A DNA stretch of 64,000 nucleotides from Avena insularis (taxonomy: Eukaryota; Streptophyta; Magnoliopsida; Poales; Poaceae), in assembly GCA_023614405.1 (NCBI GenBank), contig CM042697.1, positions 186,619,189 to 186,683,188 of the forward strand. The letters run 5' to 3'. A program made the position numbers and the translations under genes. This document shows, one piece after another, positions 23,809 to 34,986 of the stretch. The first letter of the stretch is position 1, and every line of letters starts with the position of its first letter. The notes under the pieces are model-generated. The model was given only the letters and a program-made list of their open reading frames with translations, made no database searches and had not been told where the DNA came from.

Positions 23809-25084
23809 TCTATTCGTAGGCCCATGTACGGATAGAGGAATCATCAAATTCTGGCATTGTTAATATTGTTCTTGCTACCCAATTGTTGCAATTTGGATAT
23901 TTGTGGCATTGTGTGATTAGCGGCCCGAGCCGAATTTAAGATCTTCGGATCAAGACTGGTTTGTGAAGTGTACTTCGGGTAGACAAAGCAACTTTGTTGG
24001 GTGCCTGTATTTTTGTAATGGTCAAGAGAAAATTTTCACATTGGGCTTTTCTGAATTTGGTGAAGTTCACACGGGGGTCACGCGTATTGAAGAAGTCTAG
24101 TGGAGCTATTCTACTATTTAAAGTGCAATGGGGACACATCCCGAACAAGTCAAAAAGCAAGTCGATCGATGATGATGCTTACTTACCACGTAGGTAAGAT
24201 CTCTACGTTACCATAGATCCCCGTAAGTTAGCAAAGCATGTTAGAGGTGTATTACTTGTTTTTCTAGGTAAGTGATGTGGTATAGCAATGTGATGTTTGA
24301 AATGTGATGTATGACATGTATTATGTTGTAACCTCATAGGGCATGAGTGGAAGGAGTTGCAATGATTGTCATATTATTATTGTAATAGCCTCAGTTGTTT
24401 TTACTTTATTAGCTAAGAGTAGCAATAGTTGCAAAATCAAGGTTTGGCGATGACAATCAAGCAACGATGGACCTCAATGTTATGCCCTAGGCGCGTAGAG
24501 GAGAACATGACGCCAGAAGACGTTGATGATGGAGATTGTTGACCCAAAGTGCTATACCATATGACTATATGAATTGCATGTGATGTTAATCCATTTATGC
24601 ACTTTATTTGTTGCATGGTAGTCATAATAAATAGGGTGATCTCTCACTTAAAATTATCAAGTAATGATGTGTTCCCCTTAAGTTAGGCACCACATAACAT
24701 GGACTTCGAACTGGTGTCGGTCATGTAACATGGGTGCACCTAGCGACGTTCATAATGCGGGTGCAAAAATGTCGCACTACTGGTAAACTAAGGTTCACTT
24801 GACATATTACCTAGAACCTCTAGAGTATGGAACACAAGAATCCAAAGATTAACAAGAGTCATATGGAGATATGATTGGTATGAGTACCTACAGGTCTTAT
24901 TCCCCAGTGCACAATGTAAAATTGGTGCCAGGAAAATAAGTTCGTGGATCTTGAATCACTAAGTATCAATCATGAGAGATGTTGATTTTAGTGGGATCTA
25001 CACTCTGGATTAAAGTTGTTAATCCTATGTAGTTCATTAATTACAAAACAATGTCTAAATGAATTTGCAATTGCTTGTAGATCA
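23809..25084 (+). other. Untranslated leader of Copia C
   Basis: About 1.3 kb between the primer site and the gag start with no credible reading frame. Such a long leader is normal for this Copia group. Nothing else is recognised in it. Confidence 0.6.
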
Positions 25085-25960
25085 ATGGCACGCAACAACA
25101 ACTTCCCTTTAGCTGGTATATTAGAGAAAGAGAAACTGCATGAATCTAGTACAAATTAAGTGGATTGGTTCCGCAACATAAGGATATTACTAAAATGTAA
25201 TAAGAAATATTATGTCTTCGAAGAAATTCTTGGTGATGCTGCTGGTGATAACGCAACTAAGGCTGCATAAGATGTCTTTCACCAATGTAGTGATGACTAC
25301 GTAGCTATCCAATGTGCTATTCTTGCATCGATGGAACCGGATCTTCAAAGGAGGTTTGAAGACTAGGGTCCATATGAAACGATCATGGAATTAAGAGGCA
25401 TGTTTTAGAAGCAAGCCCAAGAAGAAAGATATGAGCTCTCTCAAGCTCTTCTGGATTGCAAGATGGAGGAAGGGCTTGGTTAGTGCCCATGTAGTCAAAT
25501 TGCACGGGTACATTCAAAGGTTGGAAGCGCTGGGTGTTCCCTTCCTTCAGAACTGGGAACCGACATAATCCTGAAATCACTCCCACCTAGCTTTGTTAGG
25601 TTTGTCATGAACCTCAACATGCATGGGATGAACAAAACATTGGCCAAAGTGTTCGTGATGTTGAAGGTTGCTTAAAAGGACATACAGAAGAACACCAATC
25701 ATGTGATGATGGTGAAGAAAACCACTCGCTTCAAGAATAAGAAGTCTGGGGGCGACAAGAAGAAGGCGAATGTGCATCATATTGTGCCTCTAGCAAAGGC
25801 AAAAAGTCTAAGAAAGGTCCTGCCCCGGATGCTGAGTGTTTCTTCTACAAGGAGAAGAGTCACTAGAAGAGGAACTGTCCAAAGTACTTAGCTTAGAAAA
25901 AGAATACTAGATCATCCAGTTTAGGTATATCTGACATACATGTTATTGATGTTTACTTGC
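25085..25960 (+). pseudogene. Copia gag, broken (element C)
   Basis: It starts at an ATG reading 'MARNNNFPLAGILEKEKL', the usual start of gag in BARE-type elements (a capsid-like protein that packages the RNA). It can be followed through 'AIQCAILASMEPDLQRRFED' and 'ELSQALLDCKMEEGLG' with several stops. At about 25826 the nucleocapsid zinc knuckle survives as 'CFFYKEKSH', stop, 'KRNCPKY'. The second cysteine is now Tyr, and the residue after the knuckle histidine is a TAG stop. Both changes are single transitions. The frame cannot yield a functional gag. Confidence 0.85.
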
Positions 25961-26353
25961 AAGGTACTAAGAGTAACTCTTGGGTATTTGATACCGGATC
26001 GGTTGCTAATATTTGCAATTTGATATAGGAGCTACGAAACCCTAGGAATCTTGGCAGGGACGAGGTGACGTTGCGGTGATTTCCGTCGGCACAAGCCCTC
26101 TACATCTACCGTCAGGATTAAGATTAGAACTTATTAATTTTACTTTGTGCCTGCATTATGTAATAATATAATATCAGGATATCGTATCTTATAAGATGGT
26201 TATTCATTTAAATTAGAGAATAACGGTTGTTCGATTTATATGAATAATATCTTCTATGCACATGCTCAGGTGAGTAGTGGGTTGTTTATGATTGATCTTT
26301 ACTGTGATACACACATCCATAACACTGAGGATAATCATTGAAAGACAAATGAA
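25961..26353 (+). pseudogene. Copia protease segment, broken (element C)
   Basis: At about 25979 the sequence reads 'SWVFDTGSVANICN', the aspartic protease active-site region (DTGS here) of Copia polyproteins. The following roughly 350 bp, where the flap and second half should be, are interrupted by stops. Confidence 0.75.
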
Positions 26354-27300
26354 TTGAATACCACATATATGTGGAACTGCAGATTGGGTCGCATTGGACA
26401 TAAATGCATGAAAAAGCTCCATAGTGATGGACTTTTGAGTTCACTAGATTTTGAATATTTTGATACATGTGAAGCATGTTTAATGGGAAAGATGGCCAAA
26501 TCACCGTTTACCGAATATATTGAATGCGCAAGTGACTTATTGGAAATAATACATATTGTTGTATGCAGTCCAATGAGTATACCTGCACGCGGTGGATTCA
26601 TCTACTTTATAACCTTTACCAACGAATTGGGTCGCTATGCTTTTATTTATATTACGAAGCATATGTCTGAAACATTTGAAAATTCAAAGAATTTCAGAAC
26701 AAAGTAGAGAATTAACGTGGCAACAAAATAAAGTTTTCGCGATCGAATCGTAAAGGCGGATATTTGAGTCATGAGTTTAGCGAACATCTTAGAGCTCGTT
26801 GAATCGTTTCAAAGCTTATGCCTCCTGGAACACCCAGTGCAATGGAGTGTCGGAACGGCGTAATCGAACTTTGTTGGACATGGTGAGATCTATGATGTCT
26901 TTAACTGATCTCCCTTTGTCATTTTGGGGCTATGCTTTAGAGATTGCGGATTCTATACTTAATAGATAGCCATCAAAGTCCATTGAGACGACACCATATG
27001 AGTTGTTGTTTGGAAGGAAACCAAACTTATCGTTTCTTAAAATTTGGGGTTACGAAGCTTATGTAAAATGTTTATAGCCAAATAAGCTTGATCCCAAGTC
27101 AAACAAATGCATATTTTTAGGTTACAGTAAGAAAACTGTTGGGTATTCCTTCTACCAAAAAATTGAAGGCAAGATATTTGTCTCGCGAGGAGGAACATTT
27201 CTTGAGAAGGAATTTCTCACTAAAAGTTTGAGTGGGAGGACAATAGAGCTTAATGAAGTTACTAAACCAGAGCAAGATGGCCAGAGTAGCACAGAATTAT
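26354..27300 (+). pseudogene. Copia integrase, broken (element C)
   Basis: The zinc-binding N-terminal part is visible at about 26372-26480. It reads 'WNCRLGRIGHKCMKKL' and then 'DTCEACLMGKM', an HHCC domain in which the first histidine position is Asn. The core follows with 'PMSIPARGGFIYFITFTNEL'. The position of the first catalytic Asp, just before this, reads 'HIVVCSP', so the Asp is replaced by Val. Later pieces, including 'ELLFGRKPNLSFLKIWGYEA' and 'CIFLGYSKKTVGYSFYQ', are the C-terminal integrase region. Frameshifts and stops lie between the pieces. It was the enzyme that inserted the DNA copy and is now inactive. Confidence 0.85.
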
Positions 27301-27399
27301 AAGCCTTTGTGGAAACGCCTATGGCACCATCAGATGTAGCCGCGCCTACAAGTGTTGTAGTTATAGAAATTGATGCTCCTATTGAACCACGCAGATATG

Positions 27400-28590
27400 G
27401 TAAAGTTCGTCTTCCGGTCGTAAGATTTGAAGATGAAGTATTGTTGTTAGATAGCGATGAACCAACTACATAAAATAAGTTGTGATGGGCCCTGACTCTG
27501 TCAAATGGCTCGATGCCATGAAATCCGAGAAAGAATCCATATACGAGAATCAAGTTTGGAACATGATGACACTCCTTAATGTGTAAAGCCTATAGAATGT
27601 AAATGGATCTATAAGAATAAAACATACGCGGACGGTAATGTTAACGTTCATAAGGTTTGACTTGTACCAAAGGGGTTTTGACAAATTCAAGGAGTTTCTA
27701 CGATGAGACCCATAATGATGCTTAAGTCTGTTCGGATTCTTCTAGCAATATCTGCATATTACGATTACAAAATATGGCAGATGGATGTCAAAATAGCATT
27801 CCTGAATGGGAAGCTAACCCAAGATGTGTACATGGTACAACCTGAGGGTTTTGTTGATCCAAAGATGCTGGAAAGGTGTGTAAACTTCAAAGATCCATCT
27901 ATGTAATGAAGCAAGCATCACAGAGTTGGAATCTTTGTTTTGATGAACTGGTAAAGGGTTTTAGCTTCATCAAGAATGTACAAGAGTCTTGTGTATACAA
28001 GAAGTAAAGTGGGAGGTCGATAGTGTTTCTAATACTGTATGTGGATGATATATTGTTAATTGGAAACGATAAAACATTTGATAACACTATAAAAGAATCA
28101 TTGAAGAAAAGTTTTTCAATGAAAGATTTGGGTGAAACACCTTACATATTGGGCAGAAGGATCTATAGAGATAGATCGTGGCGCCTGATAGGGATTACTA
28201 AAGATACATATCTAGACAAAGTTTTGAAGAGGTTCAAAATGGAACAATCCAAGAAGGGATCACTTCCAATGGTACATGGCAAACCACTAAGCAATAAGAA
28301 ATGTCCTACGATAGATGCTGAGCAGAATGACATGAGTGAAGTCCCATATGCATGAACAATTGGTTCAATCATGTATGCCATGATGTGTACAAAACCAGAT
28401 GTATCATATGCTCTAAGTATTACAAGGAGATACCAAAGTGATCCAGGTGTGAATCACTGGATAACAGTAAAGAATATACTTAATACTTGAGAAGGACTAA
28501 GGATATGTTTCTCTTATATGGAGGTGGCAAAGAGCTCGTTGCAAGGTGTTACACCAATGCAAGATTTGTCACAGATCCTGATGGTTTTAG
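27400..28590 (+). pseudogene. Copia reverse transcriptase, broken (element C)
   Basis: The lead-in is visible near 27436 ('LLLDSDEPTT') and 27485 ('GPDSVKWLDAMKSE'). The frame at 27703-27906 has 'YKIWQMDVKIAFLNGKL', which carries the first catalytic Asp. The frame at 28023-28355 starts 'VFLILYVDDILLIGND' with an intact YVDD box, and continues with 'SFSMKDLGETPYILGRRIYR'. The pieces are split by stops and frameshifts (for example near 27906 and 28010). The order and spacing are normal for Copia RT. Confidence 0.9.
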
Positions 28591-29035
28591 ATGTTAGTAC
28601 GGTTTTGTGTTCACCTTGAATGGGGGAGCGGTGAGCTGGAAAAGTTCTAAGCAAGATACGGTTGCGGACTCTACAACAGAGGCGGAGTATATAGCGGTGT
28701 AAGATGATGCAAAAGAGGGTGCCTGGATAGAAAACTTCATCTCAGAACTTGGTGTGGTTCTGAGTGCGCTAGAGCCAATGGAGATTCATTGTGATAACAA
28801 TGGTGCCATCACTCAAGCAAAGGAACCAATGTTCCACCAGAAGAACAAGCATGTACAACATCGATTTCATCTCATACGCCAGTTCGTGCATGATAGTGAC
28901 ATCTAGATGTGCAAAATTCATATAGATCTGAATGTGGCAGATCTGTTGACAAAGTTACTCATGCTTGCAAAGCATGAACATCACTGGGATTTCATAGGTG
29001 TTGGAATGCTAAATGTAAACTAGATTATTGACTCT
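28591..29035 (+). pseudogene. Copia RNase H, broken (element C)
   Basis: It reads '[20 protein letters not shown]' near 28638, then a stop (TAA at 28699), then 'KEGAWIENFISELGV' and 'MEIHCDNNGAITQAKEP'. These are the catalytic Glu (TEAEY) and Asp (CDN) regions of the Copia RNase H. It closes with 'ADLLTKLLMLAKHEHHWDFI' and a stop near 29022, just before the polypurine tract. Two internal stops are visible. Confidence 0.88.
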
Positions 29036-29051
29036 AGTGCAAGTGGGAGAC
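29036..29051 (+). other. Polypurine tract of Copia C
   Basis: 'agtgcaagtgggagac' directly before the 3' LTR. This is the usual plus-strand priming site in this group. Confidence 0.8.
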
Positions 29052-31039
29052 TAATAGAAATATGCCCTAGAGGAAATAATAAATGTGTTATTATTCATAT
29101 TCTATTTCATAATTAAGTTTATTGTTTCGTGCTATAATTGTATTTGTATTTGGAGGAAAACCCTAATACATGTGTGGGATGATAAACACCATATAAATAT
29201 ATCCCTGGTCATACCTCTATAACTAGTATGTATGTCAACGATAGTTTCAGTTTCCTAACTATGGACAGAGTGACAATGTGATTGTGGTGTTACCGGTGAC
29301 ATATGTGATTAGAGTTGTTGGAGAACAACGACGATGGATAGACACAAATATGAGATACCCTAAACACATCGTCAATATACTTATCGTTTTAATCTCATAA
29401 GACATTGTATTTCCTTTACTAGAAATCGTTTGACCACGACACATGTGAACTTGGGAACGGTATGGACGTGGCAAGGTTCTCCAAACGTTGCTGTTAGTGG
29501 AGTAATTATAAAATTGATGCTTGTTCGTACCGGATGGTTTGCCAATCATTCACATTGTGTGCTTGTGGGAATTGATACTCCTAACGATGGAGAGATACAC
29601 TCTGGGCCCGCTCATGTACTATCATGTTCATCATAATCTGGTCGGACACGTGATCAAGTTGTTGAACACAGGAACATCGATAGTACGAGATGATTAAAGA
29701 GTACATTTCATAAAACGAGAATAACCTAGTGTTTCATATTGATCAATGTAAAGTATTGACGAATCAATATGTTATGTATCAGACTCAATATCACGGTTCA
29801 CACGATAAAGAATGTTGTGTTATTTGTGAGGGTTGCTACTTGTATCAAGACACTGATAGTAATCATTGTCATCGGAATGAGTTCTATACATGTCCACAAA
29901 TATCCGAACCTACCGGGTCGCACACTTAAGACATCTACTGTATTTTAGAATGTGAGTGCGAATGAGATAGTAGGATGAAGTAATTCTAAAAGGATTTTTC
30001 GGAGCGTTTTGGAATATTTCGGAGGAGTCCGGGATATCGCCGAGAGTGGACAGAATGGTTCCGGGTATTAAAAGAGGACGCTAGGAATATTTTAGGAAGG
30101 TTTCAAATTAATTTGGAGGTGTTCGAAAGTTAATTCAGAAAGCTTTAGGATAAATATTGATATTAACAATAAATAAGAAATTATTATTTATTAATATCCT
30201 AGTGGGTCCCATGGGCCGGAGGGATGCATGGGCCCACTGGTCCACACACGCGGGGTGTGTGGGGGACCCTGGCTGAATCGGCCAGGGCCTCCCCTAGGCT
30301 GGCGGGTGGAGTAGGAGGGGTGGGGGCAAGGCCGTGTGGGGGAGGAGTTTTCCCTGGTCTCAAACTTATCTTCCAAGTTGGTTTTGGTGAGAACTCCATA
30401 TTCGATGAGGACTTCGTATTGGATACAAACTTCCTCTCTCTCTCTCATATTGGTGGAATAAAGGAAAAGAAGGAGTCCTTGTAGGATACAGATCCTAGTC
30501 CTACTCTCCTCTATGAAGGAGTGAATCTGCCTATATAATGCGGAGAGAGGGCCAAGGAAAAGACACAACAATCCACGCCCTAGCCTAAGCCACCACCGCC
30601 GGCGCACCACCGGCCTGTTGCCGCACCGTCGCTGGCTCGGTCTGGTCCTCTTGCTCTTCCTTGCATCATCATCTTCGTCGTGTGGAGGAGATCTTCAGCA
30701 ATGCCCACAGTTGCTCCTTCTTCTACCCCATCTACTAATATTGACGCATGACGGAGTGCTGCCAGATCTTCATCGACATGTTCCTACTTTGTTCATGATT
30801 TCTTGATCTCGCCTCAACACGGTGCCATTCTCATTGCACGTGTGGATACCGGTGAAGGTGCGACACTTGGAGCACTAGTTGTTCGGAGCCGATCATGGAA
30901 TAATACATCTCCTTGCGAATCACTAAGTCTTGTTGCAAGGATCAATGCATGATCAACTTCGTCATCGACAAACTTTCGCTATCTCTATCAACGAGGGTTT
31001 GCGCTCATTTTTTTGTTTTCTGTAGCATGTTCCCCAACA
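29052..31039 (+). repeat. 3' LTR of Copia C
   Basis: 1988 bp. Its first dinucleotide is TA instead of TG, a single transition relative to the partner LTR. It ends 'ccccaaca' followed by the TSD. A TATA-like box is at 30532. Confidence 0.95.
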
Positions 31040-31044
31040 CACGG
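31040..31044. repeat. Target-site duplication of Copia C, right copy
   Basis: CACGG, directly after the 3' LTR end 'ccccaaca'. Confidence 0.95.
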
Positions 31045-31075
31045 TGCCCTAGCCACTGTAGTTGCATGTCTCTAT
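31040..31075 (+). pseudogene. Host sequence relic, piece 3
   Basis: After removal of Copia C and one TSD copy, the host frame continues 'LAVATVP', stop, 'PL', stop, 'LHVS'. Both stops are TAG, consistent with former CAG codons. It ends at the 5' LTR of element D, whose candidate TSD is TCTAT (31071-31075). Confidence 0.35.
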
Positions 31076-31591
31076 TATAATACCTCATGTTTTATAAAAT
31101 GTATTCTTGGATAAAATGAATATAGTTGACCAAGTTTGACCCTTTTACCGTACGTTGTACGAATAGTCTGAGAGTGTGATCGAGTTCGTTTTGTTGAGCT
31201 GAACAAAACCGCTTGATTCTGAATTCCAAAAGGACGTGGAGGAGGTAGGCCTATGGATTTGTTTTTACCTAGACGTGAGAAGTCCAAATCGTTTCTGGCT
31301 GAGAAAAAAAAATAACCAAACCAGCTGAATTGGTACCCTACCCTCACCTGCCCCCAGCCCCAGTTGGACGCCGACGGAAGTGACACAGCTGTTAAATCCA
31401 GGTCGCTAACTAAAGTCTGATTGAAGTTGGGTGTTCTCGCCACATAATCTGAAGACCAAGCCGCATTAGAGCTGCTCCTCCACATCGATCGGTTTGCCTC
31501 CTAGCTGGTCTTGTAGTCTTTTTCTTTAGCGTGCAATTCAATAGGTCTTGGATATTTTGCTTCGGCCTTCAATTTGTGGTATGGTCGCTCG
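31076..31591 (+). repeat. 5' LTR of element D, first part
   Basis: It parallels 39315-39855 almost base for base ('acgtgagaagtccaaatc', 'cgcattagagctgctcctcc'). It is interrupted after 'gtcgctcg' by the CACTA element. The last three bases, TCG, are the left copy of the CACTA target duplication. Confidence 0.93.
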
Positions 31592-31605
31592 CACAGGTGG
31601 AAAAC
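31592..31605 (+). repeat. Left terminal inverted repeat of CACTA H
   Basis: CACAGGTGGAAAAC. It keeps CAC and TGGAAAA of the right end and differs at three positions between them. Confidence 0.75.
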
Positions 31606-31633
31606 AGGGTTGTAGTCCTGGGCCGCAATGGGT

Positions 31634-31677
31634 TCTAGTCCCGGTTTTGGGCCCGGGACTGCGAAAACGGGACTAGA
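31634..31677. repeat. Subterminal hairpin, left end of CACTA H
   Basis: 'ctagtcccggtttt' pairs with 'aaaacgggactag' with a single bulge around a GC-rich loop. It uses the same 'agtccc' core as the right-end repeats. Confidence 0.7.
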
Positions 31678-32077
31678 GCCCCCCTCTAGTCCCAGCTCGC
31701 TACGGTCCGCGACTGATAACAGCCGTGGGGGGGAGGGAGAGGGTGGCGGAAATCCTCTAATCCCGGGCTGTAACACCATCCGAGACTATAAGGTTTTCTG
31801 CCGTGGCAGAGAATTGTGTGTTTCTCCGTCGCGATAGAGATTGTGTATTTTTTTTTGCCATTTCGTTCCTTTTTTGTTTTGTGTTTTACTATAATTTCAA
31901 ACATATATTTAAGTACACATATTCTACGCTAGTACATACACAGTACACGTTGATGCATCTATATAATTAATCGATCTCTTGCAAGCATACATTGATGATA
32001 TATATATCAAAAGGAAGAAATGTTTTGAAATTACATGGTCATTGATGAATATATATATCATATCAGCTACATGGAGA

Positions 32078-34986
32078 TCAGAAAGGCATATCGAGTTCCA
32101 CGTCATCCGCATAATGCTCTCCATGTACATCAAGGACTTCCTTCATCATAAATCCCGCCAGCTCCTCTTGAATTGCTCTTATGCGCTGGTCTGGCTCTAG
32201 TTTCTCCCGCAAATCATAAATATAATGTGAGTCAACTTTCCGCTCACTGGTCAACTCGCGGATGTACTCGCAGACGTAGTATCCACATAAATGAGTTCTC
32301 GGTGGCTGCTGTAAACTCTTCACCATTTTATAAGTTAGCTCCTCTTTGAATTGACCTGGTATTTTCTGTCTAAACCGTGTCCAACACCTGCTCGGCAAAG
32401 AAAATGAACAAAGGAGTTATTAGTTACTTGATATCAGGAAATGAATAAAAGAGGACAATATAATACGATAATGATTGAAATTACTTATCGAGCATTGCTT
32501 TCATGTCGCTCCACTTCTCTTGGTCCCAACTTAATGAGTCGTAGACTTTAACTAGGGAGTTGTCAACTTGAATGTTTAGCAAGATCCAGTGGAATCTGCG
32601 GACATTTACATAATTATACATGCATAGCTCATCGAGTAAGCAAAAATAAAATGTGTACAAGATATAAACACTCACTTGAAGTTGTAAGGAACTAGTATTT
32701 TTTTAACAAAATTATTCTCCGTTAAGAACCTGCACAGGTCTTCCTCCACGTCCTTGGGGTGATTCTTTAACGTATATTCATTAACGATATATGGGTTAAT
32801 GAACCCAACTTCATATCTTCTAGCTCTTTTGCATTCAAGCATCTTCATTCTGCAGAATATAATATCATATAAAAGGATATATGGTTAGGATAATATATTA
32901 AATGCAATGAACGAGCTGAGCTACAAACTTAATTATAGAAATAAATCACTTACAGACAGTAGCAACCAATGATAGATTTATCGAGGGCGCGCTGGTTGTA
33001 TAACTGAAACAGTTCGGTCATTTGAACCTGTATCGAGTATGGTTTGAAGTGATGCTCCTTTCTAACGTCCACCGGAAACCAATCTTTCTGATGCTTTTTT
33101 TCTACTTGCGACATGTACCATTCGTGCAGATTTCGCATATGTGTGGATAGACGCGCGAGCTCCTCATTACTGACTAGAGGCTCCCCTTGGACATACTTCC
33201 GTACTATCTGACCCACTAGCGTATCTTCAGAGCCTAAATATGGACCAAGAGACATTTTTTGCTTCGGTAGCAAGTGCTTTGGCCTGCTATACAGTGATTC
33301 TCATTAGTGCAGCATTATTACAGGCTCTGGGGTCCATTATTTGCATGTCCATATCCATTTCAGCTCTGAAGGCCTTGTCGAGGTCTGAAATGACTTTGAA
33401 CGGGACGACCGATTGATTCTTCTGTGTTCCAAGTTGGGCAACTTGCTTCCCTCTTTTTGCACTTGTGATTTTTTTCTTCTGTGCTTGCTTAATAATCTCT
33501 CGATCATAGTCTGATTCCAAATTCATCGATATCTGGGATGGTTGTTCAAGAAAGGACTTAGCCCACTTTTTGGTTTTTTCATCATATACCGGCTTTGGCT
33601 TAGGCTTTTTGGGTGTAAAATGCGCCTTAACTTGGGAAGCCATATCCGTGTTAGCTTCCTCATCGGTCTTGTCATAAGGTATCTTTGGAAGAGCCGGCGG
33701 GATGTCGACTATCTTCGCCGTTTGACCTTTCTTTGATGTGGGGCGCGGGGGAGCATCGAACTTCCGTTTCTTCGACGAGGTAGTAGTATTGCACGGAGGT
33801 GGAGGCGGAGATCGAGTATTGCGCGGAGGCGGAGATCGAGTTGATGTACTCCTGCTGCGACAATCGTTATCGGGGCGGGGTGGACTTAGAGGTTGGCGAT
33901 AATCGGGTTGGGATGGACTTGGAGGTTGACGATATTCGATGAGGGGTGGACTTGGATTCCTCGGAGTCGGTGGCCTTGGCGCCGAGCCTGAAAACTTGAT
34001 GTACTTCTTATTCCATAGAATGATGTTGCGCTTGACATCTCCTAGTTTCGTAAGGCCTTCAGGCATAGCGATTTCAATCTCTAGGTCCGCAAAATCCTCC
34101 ACTATGTCATCCACCATGACACAAGCATAGCCTGGTGGAATCGGAAGTGAATGGTGGAGTGCTCCAGGTAGACAAGGTAAAGCAGTGCCGATCGCCACCT
34201 TGAAGGACAGGTTGTTCATTGGCTGATGTAGCTCACATTGTGCCATCTCTCTGACATCATCCACGGGGTAGTGAGGAGCCGGTGCATCATCCAGCAGTGC
34301 TTGATCATCAGCCCGGACCTCCGTGGAAGCCACGCTGCTTCTCCGCTGGCAAAGATCCAATGCAGGATCATCAGCCCGCGGGTGAGTTGACGATGGCGGC
34401 CTTTGGCTAATTTTATGCATGAGGTTCTTCAGATCAGCTAGGTCCTGCTCTACCCTGGAGATCCGGTCTTCCTCCCGGTCCTTCTATCTCTGACGGCTTC
34501 TGTAACTGGCATCGTACTAAGGAAACTCTTTCTTCCACGAGACACCGACGCCTTTGCCTCGTGTTCGTCCTCCCTTTTCAGGATTCCCTAGGACGCGTGT
34601 TAGCTCGTCATTCTCTCTCTCGGGATGGAATAATCCCAATTGAGCATCGTTCATTGCTTGAATAAGGTCTTGGGAGGGTTTTAGAATTTTTTCATGAAAT
34701 AATGTCTTCCCTGTTTCCAGGTCCAACGATCCCCCATGCCCGTACCACGAGTGCTTTGACCTCTCGGGCCATCCATCTGTACCAGGAGTGACGCCTCTAG
34801 CCCTTATTTTCTTCTCCATAGTTTCCCACTTAGGGACGACACTCTTGTAGCCACCTCTCCCCATTTTATGATGGTATTTCTTTTGGGCAGCATTTAACGC
34901 GTTCTTTGCCGACTTTGCCTTTGCTTTATCAGATTGCTTGTACTGTACAAAATCGGGCCACTGTTCTCTCAACTTCTTGTCCGGGG
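32078..34986 (-). pseudogene. Transposase_24/Ulp1-type CACTA protein, 5' part broken, peptidase exons intact
   Basis: The first exon reads from 34972 to 32954. It starts with 'EQWPDFVQYKQSDKAKAKSA' and 'GYKSVVPKWETMEKKIRARG', typical of the plant transposase_24 (Ptta/En/Spm) family. A proline- and serine-rich linker follows (about 33700-34000). Two in-frame TAG stops (near 34517 and 34475) and one frameshift (near 33295) break it. Three further exons at 32849-32676, 32595-32485 and 32387-32078 have GT donors and CAG acceptors, all in phase 2, and join without a stop. They encode a C48 (Ulp1-like) cysteine peptidase: His in 'FHWILLNIQ', Asp in 'VKVYDSLSW', Gln in 'SLQQPP' and Cys in 'LCGYYVCEYI'. 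Its role in transposition is unknown. Such genes are common in plant CACTA elements. Confidence 0.88.

Larger units (their letters stand above)
21834..31039 (+). mobile_element. Complete Copia retrotransposon C (WIS/BARE/Angela-like)
   Basis: A 9.2 kb element with LTRs of 1960 and 1988 bp. The flanks are CACGG on both sides (21829-21833 and 31040-31044), a perfect 5-bp TSD. LTR starts ('tgatggaaatatgcc' and, mutated, 'taatagaaatatgcc') match the well-known wheat and barley BARE/WIS LTR start. A tRNA-Met primer site at 23795 and a polypurine tract at 29036-29051 fix the plus orientation. The interior has gag, protease, integrase, RT and RNase H in Copia order, all with stops. The LTRs differ from each other more visibly than those of Copia B, suggesting an older insertion. 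Confidence 0.95.
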
